Assembly: GCF_000204645.1 (NCBI RefSeq)
Contig: NC_015422.1
Location: forward strand, 1,691,001-1,755,000
Direction: 5' to 3'
DNA: 64,000 nt
Source of the DNA: Alicycliphilus denitrificans K601
GTDB taxonomy: Bacteria > Pseudomonadota > Gammaproteobacteria > Burkholderiales > Burkholderiaceae_C
A program made the translations under genes and the position numbers. Each line of letters begins with the position of its first letter. Position 1 is the first letter of the stretch. Shown piece after piece: positions 43,789-54,068 of the stretch. The notes beneath the pieces are model-generated. The model saw only the letters and a program-made list of their open reading frames with translations, made no database searches and had not been told where the DNA came from.

Positions 43789-44382
43789 TCATTGCTGCAG
43801 GGCCTTGAGTGCGGCCTCTCCCTCGAAGGGCGTGGTCCGGTCGCTTGCCTTGCGTTCCTTGGCGAACAGCTCGGGCTGCACGGCATCGGCCTTGTTGGAC
43901 CAGCTGCTGCGGATGAAGCTGGCGATGCCCGCGAGCTCGGCGTCGCCGAGCTGCTGGAAGCTGGGCATGGCGCCCTGGTACCTGGTGCCCTTGACGGTGA
44001 TCTCGCCCGTGATGCCGTGCAGCAGGATGTTGGCGAGCACGCGCGGCTCGCCCTGAACCCACTCCGAACCGTCGAGCGGCGGGAACACCCCCGGCAGGCC
44101 CAGGCCCGTGGCCTGGTGGCAGGCGGCGCACTGCGCGGCGAACAGCGCCTTGCCGTCCACGGCAGCGCCCGGCGCCGCGGGCGCGGGGCCGGAGAGCTCG
44201 GCGCGGGTGCGCTGGTCGCCCCACTGGGAGAGATCCAGGGGCTCGGTGTACAGGATATAGACCACCGCCCACAGCACCATGGCGACCGCCACCAGCAGGG
44301 CGGACAGCGGCATGGGCCGGATGGCTTCCTCGGGGTCTTCGTTTTCGCGCTGCTGCGCGCGGGTGACCGGGTCTTGGCTCAT
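43789..44382 (-). CDS. Membrane-anchored monoheme cytochrome c
   Basis: A 197-residue protein with one N-terminal helix (about 26-46) and a periplasmic class I cytochrome c domain: CAACH (C85, C88, H89) binds heme covalently and M in GAMPSF is the distal ligand. It sits where the diheme CcoP normally lies but has a single heme motif, and it probably passes electrons to CcoO/CcoN. Confidence 0.85.
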   Translation of the reverse strand: MSQDPVTRAQQRENEDPEEAIRPMPLSALLVAVAMVLWAVVYILYTEPLDLSQWGDQRTRAELSGPAPAAPGAAVDGKALFAAQCAACHQATGLGLPGVFPPLDGSEWVQGEPRVLANILLHGITGEITVKGTRYQGAMPSFQQLGDAELAGIASFIRSSWSNKADAVQPELFAKERKASDRTTPFEGEAALKALQQ

Positions 44383-44395
44383 CGTGGCGGTCCTT

Positions 44396-45043
44396 TCAGG
44401 AGGCGGACGCCGGCTTGCCGGCCGGCGGCGCGGAAGGTGTCTTGGCGCCCGCGGCTTCGTGCGGCTCGGGCGACAGGACCGGGTACTCGCGCTTGAGCGA
44501 CAGCAGGTACTTCACCAGGTCCAGCATCTCGGGCCTGGCCACCACCACCTTGCCCGCGGGCGCGGTGCCTGGCGGCAGGTTGAGCGCCTCCTCGCCCGGC
44601 TCGGCCTTGTCCTTGATCTCGAACAGGTAGGGGTAGGACGGCATGATCGAGCCCGGCACGTAGGCGCGCGGCTGGTACAGGTGGCCCAGGTGCCAGTCCT
44701 TGCTGGGCTGGCGCACGCCGATGTTCATCAGGTCCGGTCCTGTGCGCATGCTGCCCAGCAGGTGCGGCTTGTCGTACACGTAGTCGCCCGGCACCGATGC
44801 GCGGCCCCAGCCGCGCTTGGCGTCGGGCGCGAAGCTCTCCGAGCGCGGCTGCTGGCTGTGGCAGTACACGCAGCCGTTGGCGATGTAGACCGAGCGTCCG
44901 CGCAGCTCGGCGCTGGTATAGGGCTTGAGCCCCTCGGGCGGCTTGACGTCGCGCACCTGGATGTAGGGCAGGATGACCAGCGCCGAGACGGCGATGGCGA
45001 AGGTCACCATGGTGCCGGCGGCGAGTTTGACTTCATTCTCCAT
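44396..45043 (-). CDS. ccoO: cbb3-type cytochrome c oxidase subunit II
   Basis: A 215-residue FixO/CcoO-like monoheme cytochrome anchored by one N-terminal helix (about 9-28). NGCVYCHSQQ gives C58, C61 and H62; SIMPSYPYLF supplies the Met ligand near 134. GRSVYIANGCVYCHSQQ and TGPDLMNIG are CcoO signatures. Its start overlaps the ccoN stop by 11 bases. Confidence 0.9.
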   Translation of the reverse strand: MENEVKLAAGTMVTFAIAVSALVILPYIQVRDVKPPEGLKPYTSAELRGRSVYIANGCVYCHSQQPRSESFAPDAKRGWGRASVPGDYVYDKPHLLGSMRTGPDLMNIGVRQPSKDWHLGHLYQPRAYVPGSIMPSYPYLFEIKDKAEPGEEALNLPPGTAPAGKVVVARPEMLDLVKYLLSLKREYPVLSPEPHEAAGAKTPSAPPAGKPASAS

Positions 45044-46688
45044 GGGCGAGCTCCCTGGCCTTGGGTTGTGTCGAGAACAGCGCGGCGCCGGCGCGGTCCG
45101 GGCCGAAGCGCAGCGCCATGGCCAGGAAATGGCCAACGAAGACCAAGTGGCTGGCCACCATCAGCGCGCCGCCCACGCTGCGCCATTGCAGCCACGGAAT
45201 GGTCACGGCCACCGAGTCCATGAACGGCCGGGACGCATCGAGCATGGCCAGGCCCTGCAGCCAGCCGCCATAGGACAGGCCGACGAAGTAGATAAGGATG
45301 CCCACGGCCGCAAGCCAGAAATGCCAGGAGATCAGCCGGGGGAAGGGCCATTCCCAATGCAGGATGCGCGGCATCATGAAATAGATGGCGCCGAACAGCA
45401 CCATGGTGACGAAGCCGTAGGCGCCCAGGTGTGCGTGGGCCACGGTGAAGTGGGTGAAGTGGGTCACCGCCTGCACCGAGCGCAGCGCCTCGAACGAGCC
45501 CTGCAGCGACGACAGCAGGTACATGAGCCCGCCGAACATCATGAAGCGCAGCGTGGGCGAATAGACCCCCAGGCGCATGCGCCCCTTCATCGTCAGCCCC
45601 ATGTTGATGGAGAACGCCAGCACCGGGATGATCATCATCATGCTTTGCACGATGGACAGGGTGACCAGCCAGCCCGGCACCGGCCCGCCAACGAGGTGGT
45701 GGCCGCCCACCTGGGCGTAGAAGAAGGCCAGCGTCCAGAAGCCCAGGATGGACAGGTTGTACGAGCGGATCGGCCGCGCGATGATCTTGGGCAGGAAGTA
45801 GTAGATCGCGCCCACCGCCACGGGCGTGAACCACAGGCCCAGCACGTTGTGGCCGTACCACCAGTTCATGGCCGCCTGCTGCACGCCGAAGTGCACGCCC
45901 GGCATCTTGCCGACGATGAACAGCAGCGTGATCCACAGCAGGCCGGCCGTGTGGTACCAGGTCGTCACGTACAGAGATTCCGACTTGCGGTTCACCAGCG
46001 TGTAGAGCACCGGGCCGATGATGCAGACCATGCCCGCGGCGAAGAAGATGCCGATCTGCCATGGCATCTCCAGGTACTCCATGCCGTCCGTCCAGCCCGC
46101 GCCGATGGCGCCTATGCCGCTGGCGATCGCCACGTTGACCAGCGCGCCGCCCAGCATGATCCACATGGGCCCGATCAGCGGCGTGCGCAGCAGGCGCGGC
46201 ATCAGCCAGATGATCACGCCCAGCTCGGCGTTGGTGATCCAGCCGTAGAGCACGGCCGTCAGGTGTACGGTGCGGATCCGGCCGAAGGTCATCCATGCCT
46301 CGCTCACCAGCCAGTCGGGCCAGTGCAGCTTGAGCGACGCCGTCAGGCCCGCGATGCCGCCGAACAGCAGCCACATGCAGGCGAAGGCGATGAACATGAA
46401 GACGGGGAAGGCGCTGGAGCGGTCGGCGGCGACGCGGTCGGCGATCTCCCGGGCGTCCGGCGGGTGAGTGGAGTCGCCGGGCTCGGCGGCCGCGGCCTGC
46501 AAGCGTTTCTGCCCGGCATGGCCCAGCGCTGGGTCGTCGATGTGCCCGATCTCGCCCGAGGCGAAGATCGCAGATGCGGCCTTGGGGTTCTCGACCAGCA
46601 GGCCCTTGCGCAGCGACCAGATGAAGCCGAACAGGCCGATGATCGACAACAGGAAGGCGCCCAGCAGGCTCAGGATGGCACTGTCCAT
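45033..46688 (-). CDS. ccoN: cbb3-type cytochrome c oxidase subunit I
   Basis: A 551-residue heme-copper oxidase subunit. Heme and copper ligands are seen at H142 (RTVHLTAVLYGW), H280 (NWWYGHNVLG), H330-H331 (QVGGHHLVGG) and H418/H420 (FTVAHAHLG). Residues 1-53 (LLSIIGLFGFIWSLRKGLL, then a SAIFASGEIGHIDDP stretch) resemble the maturation protein CcoS and are separated by a charged linker from the first oxidase helix at about 93. No CcoQ, diheme CcoP or CcoGHI genes are adjacent. Start ATG 46688. It heads the locus. Confidence 0.9.
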   Translation of the reverse strand: MDSAILSLLGAFLLSIIGLFGFIWSLRKGLLVENPKAASAIFASGEIGHIDDPALGHAGQKRLQAAAAEPGDSTHPPDAREIADRVAADRSSAFPVFMFIAFACMWLLFGGIAGLTASLKLHWPDWLVSEAWMTFGRIRTVHLTAVLYGWITNAELGVIIWLMPRLLRTPLIGPMWIMLGGALVNVAIASGIGAIGAGWTDGMEYLEMPWQIGIFFAAGMVCIIGPVLYTLVNRKSESLYVTTWYHTAGLLWITLLFIVGKMPGVHFGVQQAAMNWWYGHNVLGLWFTPVAVGAIYYFLPKIIARPIRSYNLSILGFWTLAFFYAQVGGHHLVGGPVPGWLVTLSIVQSMMMIIPVLAFSINMGLTMKGRMRLGVYSPTLRFMMFGGLMYLLSSLQGSFEALRSVQAVTHFTHFTVAHAHLGAYGFVTMVLFGAIYFMMPRILHWEWPFPRLISWHFWLAAVGILIYFVGLSYGGWLQGLAMLDASRPFMDSVAVTIPWLQWRSVGGALMVASHLVFVGHFLAMALRFGPDRAGAALFSTQPKARELAHGE

Positions 46689-46941
46689 TGGTGTGTTTTC
46701 CTTTCCGCTCTTGTGCACGCGCTTCGCCCTTGCGGGTTGAGGTGGCGCAATGGCTTCGGTGCGGTCTTGTGTTATGGGCTGAGGGGGCGCATCATAAGAT
46801 TCATTTTTTATTCATGTTTATTTGCACGCAAACCCATGCTGGCGGCAGTGCTACCGGCCAAGTCCGGAGCGCGGATGCGCCCGAAGTGCGATGGGAGGGT
46901 GTAGCGATGGCGCGGGCGCGGGCGCGGCGCGCCCGGCCGGG

Positions 46942-48231
46942 TCAGTCTGCCGTGCGCTGCAGGGCGGCCTGCTGCCAAGCGTGCGCGGCGGCCGCGCCGT
47001 CGCCGCGCTGCCCGGCGAGTTCCGCCAGGTGGCGCCAGGCGCTGGCGCGCAGCGGCGCGTCGCGCAGCTGCTGCGCCGCCTGTGTGAACAGGTGCTGGGC
47101 CTTGCCCCACAGCTCGCGCTGCATGCAGGCCACGGCCGAGAGGTATTGCAGGCGCGCATCGCGTGGGTTCGCCTGCTGAGCGGCCTCGATGCGCGCGAGC
47201 CAGAGCGCGTCCAGCCCTTCGAGGCTGGCCTCCAGGGCCTGCACCACCTTCAGCGCCTGCTGGTCGGGCAGGGCGGACTGGGCCGGATCGACCATGCGCT
47301 CCCACACGGGCAGCAGCCAAGCGCGCACCTGCGCCGCCTCGCCGCCGAGCCGCGACAGGCGCTGCGCGGCCTGCACGGCGATCTCGGGCATGCCGCGCTC
47401 GGCGCTCTCCAGGCCGAGCCAGATGCGCTGCAGCTGGGACGGGTCGTGGGCGCCGTTGATGAGCTCCACGGCCAGGCCGCGCACGATGCTCTCGGCCGCG
47501 GCCGGCGAGAACGCGCGGTGCTTGCCCAGCAGGCGCGCGGTCTCCAGGGCCTGCTCCGTCATGTGCGACAGGCGCGTGGCCTTGAGCCGGGCGCGCAGCG
47601 CCAGCGTGCGGCGCGCCGTGCCGGCGGGCAGGGCGGACAGGCGCTCCAGCGCGGTGCTCGCGTCGCGCTCGTCCAGCGACCAGCGCGCGGCGCGCAGTTG
47701 CGCGCCCTCGCGCAGCTCCAGAATGGAGGCGGGCCCGCGTTCCGGGATGCTGTCCAGGGCCAGCTGCAGGTGCGATTCGCGCGTGCCGCGGTCCTGCAGC
47801 GCGTGCGAGCTCTCCGCCGCCACCAGATGGGCCAGCGTGCGCAGCTGGCGGCCGTGGGGCAGGCCGTGCCTGGCGTCCTCGAGCGCCTTTTCCTGCTCGA
47901 TCGCAGATTCGGCCGCCTTGCGCGCGCGCAGGAAGCGCCCGGCCAGCATCTGCGACAGTGCGTCGAGCAGCGCGCCGTGCATGGCGCGTTCCTTCTGCTG
48001 CAGGCGCCAGCGCCGCGCCTGCAGCGGCAGCTGCAGCAGCGCCGAGAGCCCGCGCAGCGCGGCGTAGAGCAGGGTGAAGCCGCCCAGCAGCAGCACCACC
48101 ACCAGGTTGAGCGACAGGTCGACGCGGTAGGGCGGCCAGAACACGGTGACCGTGCCCTGGTTGTTGCCCGCGAACAGCGCCAGCGCGACGGCCGCGCCGA
48201 ACAGTGCCAGGAACCAGAGTGCTGCACGCAT
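46942..48231 (-). CDS. hemY: HemY-like TPR membrane protein
   Basis: A 429-residue protein of the proteobacterial HemY_N family: N-terminal membrane helix, GNNQGTVTVFWPPYRVDLSL, a second helix (LVVVLLLGGFTLLYAALRG), then alpha-helical TPR-like repeats to the end. It is linked to heme synthesis by operon position only; it is not protoporphyrinogen oxidase. It starts 26 bases after the upstream hemX-like gene. Confidence 0.85.
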   Translation of the reverse strand: MRAALWFLALFGAAVALALFAGNNQGTVTVFWPPYRVDLSLNLVVVLLLGGFTLLYAALRGLSALLQLPLQARRWRLQQKERAMHGALLDALSQMLAGRFLRARKAAESAIEQEKALEDARHGLPHGRQLRTLAHLVAAESSHALQDRGTRESHLQLALDSIPERGPASILELREGAQLRAARWSLDERDASTALERLSALPAGTARRTLALRARLKATRLSHMTEQALETARLLGKHRAFSPAAAESIVRGLAVELINGAHDPSQLQRIWLGLESAERGMPEIAVQAAQRLSRLGGEAAQVRAWLLPVWERMVDPAQSALPDQQALKVVQALEASLEGLDALWLARIEAAQQANPRDARLQYLSAVACMQRELWGKAQHLFTQAAQQLRDAPLRASAWRHLAELAGQRGDGAAAAHAWQQAALQRTAD

Positions 48232-48256
48232 GGTGAGGGATCCGTCCTGCAGCGGG

Positions 48257-49336
48257 TCAGCGGCCGGCCGCGGCCGTGGCCAGGGCGGCGAAGGTGTCGT
48301 CGAGCTGGGGCGTCTCGGCGGCCTTCGTGTGGCTTTGCAGCTGCTGCAGCGCCGTGGCGGCGTTCTGCGTGCGGCGCGAGGCCGGGTCGAAGTACTTGTT
48401 GAGCGCCGCGGTGGCGGCCGCCAGATCGGTGCGCGCCGAGTCCATGCGCCGCGCCAGCAGGGCCAGGCGGGCGTTGAGCAGCTTGAGCTTGAGGTTCTCG
48501 CGCAGGAAGAAGGCCTGGTCGGGGGCGAGCAGCATGGCGTCGGGGTGGTCTATGCGGCTCACGCGCACCAGGCCGCGGGTCTCGTCGCGCACGCCTTCCC
48601 AGGTGCGGCGCAGCGCGGCTTGCCAGCGCGGCTCGCTGGCGGCGGCCGCTGCCGCGGCGGCGGGCTGTCCGTTGCCCGCCTGGTGGCGCATGGCGGCTGC
48701 CTGGGCCACGCCGCTGACGAGCGGCAGGTCGTCCACCTGGCGCACCAAGTCGTCCAGGCGGCCCAGCAGGCCGGCCGTGTCGGTGACGGAGGCATGCTCC
48801 AGGCGCTCCAGGTCCTGGCCCATGGCGCGCTGCACGGGCGCCAGCCTCGGCTGGGCGGCGCGTTCTATGCGCTGGCTGGCGCTCCTGAGCGCCGCCACCA
48901 GCGGCTGCAGGCTGCCCGTGAGCTGCGCCTGCTGCTGCGCCAGGCGCAGGCCAGCGTCGATGTCCACCACCAGGTTTTCGTCGCGCGAACGCGACAGGCT
49001 TTGCATGAGCTCCTCGAGCTGGCTGCGCTGCAGCGCCACCTCGCCCACGCGCGCCTCGGCCACGGCCAGGCGGGCCGAGGTGTCGCGCGCCAAGTCCTGC
49101 GCCTGCTGCGCGAGGGCGCGGGCCTCGATGGCCTGGGCGCCGGAGTCGGCGGTCTGGCGCGCCAGCTGTTCCTGGATGGAGGACAGGCGCTGCCACAGCA
49201 GCGCCGAGCCCACCAGCGCGGCCATGGAGATGACGCTCAGCGTGAAGAGCGCCGCGCCGCTGCCGGAGGAGGGCGTGGGTGTCCGGGGGGCCGGCGGCGC
49301 GGAGGCGGTCAACTCGGGGGGCGACTCATTGCTCAT
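48257..49336 (-). CDS. hemX: HemX-like protein (uroporphyrinogen-III C-methyltransferase-annotated)
   Basis: A 359-residue membrane-anchored protein with a Ser/Pro-rich cytoplasmic start, one helix (LFTLSVISMAALVGSALLWQ, about 31-50) and a long Gln/Ala-rich coiled coil (ALAQQAQDLARDTSARLAVA). The family is often called HemX and annotated as a methyltransferase, but no SAM-binding motif is visible. Its start overlaps the hemD stop by 11 bases. Confidence 0.82.
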   Translation of the reverse strand: MSNESPPELTASAPPAPRTPTPSSGSGAALFTLSVISMAALVGSALLWQRLSSIQEQLARQTADSGAQAIEARALAQQAQDLARDTSARLAVAEARVGEVALQRSQLEELMQSLSRSRDENLVVDIDAGLRLAQQQAQLTGSLQPLVAALRSASQRIERAAQPRLAPVQRAMGQDLERLEHASVTDTAGLLGRLDDLVRQVDDLPLVSGVAQAAAMRHQAGNGQPAAAAAAAASEPRWQAALRRTWEGVRDETRGLVRVSRIDHPDAMLLAPDQAFFLRENLKLKLLNARLALLARRMDSARTDLAAATAALNKYFDPASRRTQNAATALQQLQSHTKAAETPQLDDTFAALATAAAGR

Positions 49337-50150
49337 GCGGCGATTCTATCGATGCGACCACTTCCGCGAACGAGGGGCGGCACTCCAAAACGGTGCCGAA
49401 ACCGGCCGCGCGCGCTGCCTGCGCGATGCGCGGATGGGTGGCCAGGGCGCGCGCGCGGCTCCAGTCCTGGCCTGGCAGGGCGGCGGCCAAGTGGGTCACG
49501 GCCTCGGAGCTGCTCAGCAGCCAGAGGGAGCCGTCGCCGGCGGCCGTGCGCGCCAGTGCCTGCCCGGCGGCATCGAGCCGCGGCGCCCTGCGCTCGTAGG
49601 CGGCGACGAAGTCCACGGCGCCGCCGGCCGCGCTGATCTGGCCTGCGAGCCATTCGCGCCCGTTGCCGCCCTCGGCTGCGGGGGCGCTGCTGCCGCGCAC
49701 GACGAGGACGCGGTCGCCGGGGCTGATCTGCGGCGCCACGACCTGCCACAGCGCCTCGGAGTCGAACTGCGCCGCATCGGCGCCGGGTGCGTCGATGCGC
49801 GATGCCGGTAGCCCCGTCTGGCGCAGCGCCGCCACGGTGCCGGGGCCGGGTGCCCATACTCTGGTATTGATAGCTGCAAGCGCTTTCTGGGAAAGCCCTG
49901 GAGCCTGATTTTCTTCAAAGAAATACTGCACGGCGTTGCCGCTGACGAACATCACGGCGCGGTAGCTGCCCAGGCGCGCGCGGGCGCGCTGCAGCGCCTC
50001 GCGCAGCGCGGGATCGGCCACCGCCCCGATGGCGATGAGCGGCAGCGCCGCCGCCGCGATGCCGTGCGCCTGCAGGTCGGTCACCCATTGGGCCGCCTCG
50101 CGTGCGGGGCGCGTGACGATGGCGCGCGGCGGTGCGGCCACGCTCAGCAT
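49326..50150 (-). CDS. hemD: Uroporphyrinogen-III synthase
   Basis: A 274-residue HemD that closes and inverts ring D of hydroxymethylbilane. Sequence conservation in this family is weak; [14 protein letters not shown] at the start, [10 protein letters not shown] (about 72-81) and [11 protein letters not shown] (about 213-223) are the recognisable pieces. The segment at about 82-98 ([20 protein letters not shown]) is encoded by a dispersed palindromic repeat within the gene. Its start overlaps the hemC stop by seven bases. Confidence 0.85.
   Translation of the reverse strand: MLSVAAPPRAIVTRPAREAAQWVTDLQAHGIAAAALPLIAIGAVADPALREALQRARARLGSYRAVMFVSGNAVQYFFEENQAPGLSQKALAAINTRVWAPGPGTVAALRQTGLPASRIDAPGADAAQFDSEALWQVVAPQISPGDRVLVVRGSSAPAAEGGNGREWLAGQISAAGGAVDFVAAYERRAPRLDAAGQALARTAAGDGSLWLLSSSEAVTHLAAALPGQDWSRARALATHPRIAQAARAAGFGTVLECRPSFAEVVASIESPHEQ
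49861..49922. repeat. Dispersed repeat inside the hemD coding region
   Basis: TATTGATAGCTGCAAGCGCT and the following AAAGCCCTGGAGCCTGATTT match the dispersed palindromic repeat at 42461-42526 and elsewhere, but here lie in frame within hemD, encoding roughly residues 80-98. Confidence 0.55.
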
Positions 50151-51073
50151 GCGGCCACGGCGCCGGCGGCGCGCAGCCGCCCGGCCACGGCCAGGCCCAG
50201 CGCATCGGCCTCGTCCAGCGTGGCCACTCGGCTGCTGCCCTCGGCGCGCACCAGCGGCAGCCGGCCCTCGACGTCGCCCCAGGCGGCCTGCAGCCGGAGC
50301 GTGTCGCCGCTCCAGACGCCGTGGGCGGCCAGGGGCATGGAGCAGCTGCCGCCCATGGCGCGGCTCACGGCGCGCTCGGCCGTGACGGTGAGCCAGGTGC
50401 GCTCGTGCGCCAGCGGGGCGAGCGCGTCGCGCAGGTCCTGGCGCTGGCTGCGGATCTCTATGCCCAGCGCGCCCTGGCCGGCGGCGGGCAGCATCTGGCC
50501 GGGCTCGAAGACGCTGCGGATGCGCTCGTGCAGGCCCAGGCGCTTGAGGCCCGCGGCAGCGAGCACGATGGCGGCGTACTGGCCCTCGTCGAGCTTGCGC
50601 AGGCGCGTCTGCACGTTGCCGCGCAGCGGCTCTATCTTCAGGTCGGGCCGCAGCGCCTGCAGCAGCACCTGGCGGCGCAGGCTCGACGTACCGACCACCG
50701 CGCCCTGCGGCAGCTCGTCCAGGCTCGCATGGTGCGGCGAAACGAAGGCGTCGCGCGGGTCCTCGCGCTCCATGATGCAGGCCAGGGCGAAGCCGTCGGG
50801 CAGCTCCATGGGCACGTCCTTGAGCGAGTGCACGGCGATGTCGGCGCGGCCTTCCTCCAGTGCCACCTCCAGCTCCTTGACGAACAGGCCCTTGCCGCCT
50901 ACCTTGGACAGCGTGCGGTCCAGGATCTGGTCGCCGCGCGTGGTCATGCCCAGCAGCGACACGCTGTGCCCGCGTGCGGCGAGTAGGGCCTGCACATGCT
51001 CGGCCTGCCACAGGGCGAGCTGGCTTTCGCGCGTGGCGATGACGATGGGGGGAAGGGCGCTGGAGGTGGTCAT
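50144..51073 (-). CDS. hemC: Porphobilinogen deaminase (hydroxymethylbilane synthase)
   Basis: A 309-residue HemC joining four porphobilinogens. [40 protein letters not shown] with the HSLKDVP motif, [11 protein letters not shown] and the cofactor-binding Cys in [12 protein letters not shown] (about 244) are all present. It heads the hemCDXY operon and is divergent from ppc. Confidence 0.95.
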   Translation of the reverse strand: MTTSSALPPIVIATRESQLALWQAEHVQALLAARGHSVSLLGMTTRGDQILDRTLSKVGGKGLFVKELEVALEEGRADIAVHSLKDVPMELPDGFALACIMEREDPRDAFVSPHHASLDELPQGAVVGTSSLRRQVLLQALRPDLKIEPLRGNVQTRLRKLDEGQYAAIVLAAAGLKRLGLHERIRSVFEPGQMLPAAGQGALGIEIRSQRQDLRDALAPLAHERTWLTVTAERAVSRAMGGSCSMPLAAHGVWSGDTLRLQAAWGDVEGRLPLVRAEGSSRVATLDEADALGLAVAGRLRAAGAVAAC

Positions 51074-51192
51074 GACGGCATGCGGATGGACCCTGCGGAC
51101 ACGGCGGCGGGGCAGCGGGCAATGCTAGCATGCTGCGCCGCAACACAAACCTTGCCATTTCCCTTTACCGGCGCACCAGGAGACACCCGCGT

Positions 51193-54036
51193 ATGACCGC
51201 CCCCGCCCGCAAGACCGACGCCGCCGCGTCGCCCGCCCGCAGGACCGATAAGGACCTGCCGCTGATCCAGGACATCCGCCTGCTTGGGCGCATCCTGGGC
51301 GACGTGATCCGCGAGCAGGAGGGGGTGGCCGCCTACGAGGTGGTGGAGCAGGTCCGCAAGCTGTCGGTGGCCTTCCGCCGCGACGCGGACCATGAGGCCG
51401 ACCGCATGCTCAAGAAGCTGCTCAAGAGCCTGACGGGCGACCAGACGGTGAGCGTGATCCGCGCCTTCACCTATTTCAGCCACCTGGCCAACCTGGCCGA
51501 GGACCGCCACCACATCCGCCGCCGCGCCGTGCACGAGCGCGCGGGCAGCAGCCAGGAGGGCAGCATCGAGGTGGCGCTGGCGCGCCTGCGCTGGGCCGGC
51601 ATCGCGCCGCGCACGGTGGCGCAGACCCTGGCCACGAGCTACGTGGCGCCCGTGCTCACGGCCCACCCGACCGAGGTGCAGCGCAAGAGCATCCTGGACG
51701 CCGAGCGCGAGATCGCGCAGTTGCTCGCCCGGCGCGACGACATCCTGGCCCGCGCCCAGCTCTACAACAGCGCCAAGGACACCGTGAGCCCGCGCGAGCT
51801 GGCCGCCAACGAGGCGCAGCTGCGCGCGCGCGTGGCCCAGCTGTGGCAGACGCGGCTGCTGCGCTACTCCAAGCTGACCGTGGCCGACGAGATCGAGAAC
51901 GCGCTCTCGTACTATGAATCGACCTTCCTGCAGGAGATACCGCGCATCTACGCCGACCTGGAACGCGAGCTCGGAGGCAACCAGAGCGTGGCCAGCTTCC
52001 TGCGCATGGGCCAGTGGATAGGGGGCGACCGCGACGGCAACCCCAACGTGAGCGCTGCCACGCTGGCCCTGGCTCTGCGCCGCCAGTCCGATGTGGCGTT
52101 GCGCCACTACCTGACCGAGGTGCACCACCTGGGCCGCGAGCTGTCGCTGTCGGCCAACTTGGTGCAGGTCTCGCCCGAGATGCAGGAGCTGGCCGTGCGC
52201 TCGCCCGACACCAGCGAGCACCGCCAGGACGAGCCCTACCGTCGCGTGCTCGCCGGCGTCTATGCGCGCCTGGCCGCGACGCTCAAGGATCTCAGCGGCG
52301 GCGATGCCGCGCGCCACGCCGTGGCGCCGCAGAACGCCTACGTCAGCGCCGAGGAGTTCCTGGCCGACCTGCGCGTCATCGAGGCCTCGCTGCAGTCGCA
52401 CCGCGGCGCCGCGCTCACGGCCGAGCGCCTGCGCCCGCTGATACGCGCGGTAGAGGTGTTCGGCTTCCACCTGGCGACGGTGGACCTGCGCCAGAGCTCG
52501 GACCAGCACGAGCACGTGGTGGCCGAGCTACTGGCCACGGCGCGCGTGCAGGCCGACTACGCGGCCCTGCCCGAGCCCGAGCGCCGCGCCCTGCTCCTGC
52601 GTCTGCTGTGCGACGCGCGGCCGCTGCGCGTGGTGGGTGCGCAGTACTCGGAGCTCGCGATGAACGAGCTCGCCATCTTCGAGACCGCGCGGCTGATGCG
52701 CGAACGCTACGGCAAGGATGCCATCCGCCACTACATCATCAGCCACACCGAGACGGTGAGCGACCTGCTGGAGGTGCTGCTGCTGCAGAAGGAAGTGGGC
52801 CTCATGCGGGGCACGCTCGATGCCGGCGCCTGTGCCGACCTGATCGTCGTGCCGCTGTTCGAGACCATCGAGGACCTGCGCAATGCCGCGCCCATCATGC
52901 GCGAGTTCTATGCCATCCCCGGCATCGCGCAGCTCGTGCGCGCCAGCGGCGCGGAGCAGGACATCATGCTGGGCTACAGCGACAGCAACAAGGACGGCGG
53001 CATCTTCACCAGCAACTGGGAGCTGTACCGCGCCGAGATCGCGCTCGTGGCGCTGTTCGACGAGCTCAACGCCGCCAAGGGCGGCGCGCCTATACGGCTG
53101 CGCATGTTCCACGGCCGCGGCGGCACCGTGGGGCGCGGTGGCGGCCCGAGCTACCAGGCCATCCTGGCGCAGCCGCCCGGCACCGTGCGCGGGCAGATCC
53201 GCCTGACCGAGCAGGGCGAGGTGATCGCATCCAAGTACGCCAACCCCGAGATTGGCCGGCGCAACCTCGAAACGCTGGTCGCCGCCACGCTGGAGGCCAC
53301 GCTGCTGCAGCCCACCAAGCCCGCGACCAAGGCCTTCCTGGAGGCGGCCGAGCAGCTGTCGCGCGACAGCATGGCGGCCTACCGCGCCCTGGTGTACGAG
53401 ACGCCGGGCTTCGTGGACTATTTCTTCGGCGCCACGCCGATCCGCGAGATCGCGCAGCTCAACATCGGCTCGCGCCCCGCATCGCGCAAGCCCAGCCAGC
53501 GCATCGAGGACCTGCGTGCCATTCCCTGGGGCTTCAGCTGGGGCCAGTGCCGCCTCACGCTGCCGGGCTGGTTCGGTTTCGGGGCGGCGGTGCAGGCCTT
53601 CGTGGAAGCGCCGGGCCAGGACCCCAAGTCGCGGCTGGCGCTGCTGCAGAAGATGTACCGCCAATGGCCGTTCTTCCGCACGCTGCTGTCAAACATGGAC
53701 ATGGTGCTGGCCAAGAGCGACCTGGCGCTGGCCTCCCGCTACAGCGAGCTGGTGGCCGATGCGCGGCTGCGCAAGAAGGTGTTCTCCGCCATCGAGCAGG
53801 AATGGCAGCGCACGTCGGAGGCCCTCACGCGCATCACCGGCGAGAAGCAGCGCCTGGCGGCCAATACGGCGCTGGCGCGCTCGATGCGCCACCGCTTTCC
53901 CTACATCGACCCGCTGCACCACCTGCAGGTGGAGCTGGTGCGCCGCTGGCGCGCCGGCCAGGGCGACGAGCGTGTGCAGACCGGCATCCACATCTGCATC
54001 AACGGCATCGCGGCGGGCCTGCGCAATACCGGTTGA
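51193..54036 (+). CDS. ppc: Phosphoenolpyruvate carboxylase
   Basis: A 947-residue PEPC making oxaloacetate from PEP and bicarbonate. Active-site motifs include [12 protein letters not shown] (about 155-166, catalytic His), [20 protein letters not shown] and [15 protein letters not shown] start at ATG 51193, with AGGAG at 51178; an upstream in-frame ATG at 51130 would overlap the divergent promoter. Basic and proline-rich residues fill the first 25 positions. Confidence 0.95.
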   Translation: MTAPARKTDAAASPARRTDKDLPLIQDIRLLGRILGDVIREQEGVAAYEVVEQVRKLSVAFRRDADHEADRMLKKLLKSLTGDQTVSVIRAFTYFSHLANLAEDRHHIRRRAVHERAGSSQEGSIEVALARLRWAGIAPRTVAQTLATSYVAPVLTAHPTEVQRKSILDAEREIAQLLARRDDILARAQLYNSAKDTVSPRELAANEAQLRARVAQLWQTRLLRYSKLTVADEIENALSYYESTFLQEIPRIYADLERELGGNQSVASFLRMGQWIGGDRDGNPNVSAATLALALRRQSDVALRHYLTEVHHLGRELSLSANLVQVSPEMQELAVRSPDTSEHRQDEPYRRVLAGVYARLAATLKDLSGGDAARHAVAPQNAYVSAEEFLADLRVIEASLQSHRGAALTAERLRPLIRAVEVFGFHLATVDLRQSSDQHEHVVAELLATARVQADYAALPEPERRALLLRLLCDARPLRVVGAQYSELAMNELAIFETARLMRERYGKDAIRHYIISHTETVSDLLEVLLLQKEVGLMRGTLDAGACADLIVVPLFETIEDLRNAAPIMREFYAIPGIAQLVRASGAEQDIMLGYSDSNKDGGIFTSNWELYRAEIALVALFDELNAAKGGAPIRLRMFHGRGGTVGRGGGPSYQAILAQPPGTVRGQIRLTEQGEVIASKYANPEIGRRNLETLVAATLEATLLQPTKPATKAFLEAAEQLSRDSMAAYRALVYETPGFVDYFFGATPIREIAQLNIGSRPASRKPSQRIEDLRAIPWGFSWGQCRLTLPGWFGFGAAVQAFVEAPGQDPKSRLALLQKMYRQWPFFRTLLSNMDMVLAKSDLALASRYSELVADARLRKKVFSAIEQEWQRTSEALTRITGEKQRLAANTALARSMRHRFPYIDPLHHLQVELVRRWRAGQGDERVQTGIHICINGIAAGLRNTG

Positions 54037-54068
54037 TCAATGGCGGCCGGGCGCGCCGCCGAAGCGAT

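Noticed and set aside
46689..46941. FNR/ANR box in front of ccoN
   Set aside because: No TTGAT-N4-ATCAA-like site could be found, so oxygen control of the oxidase cannot be claimed from sequence.
49326..51158. A 610-codon minus frame apparently fusing hemC and hemD
   Set aside because: The first 330 codons are an out-of-frame reading of hemC, Arg/Ala-rich; HemD starts within at 50150.
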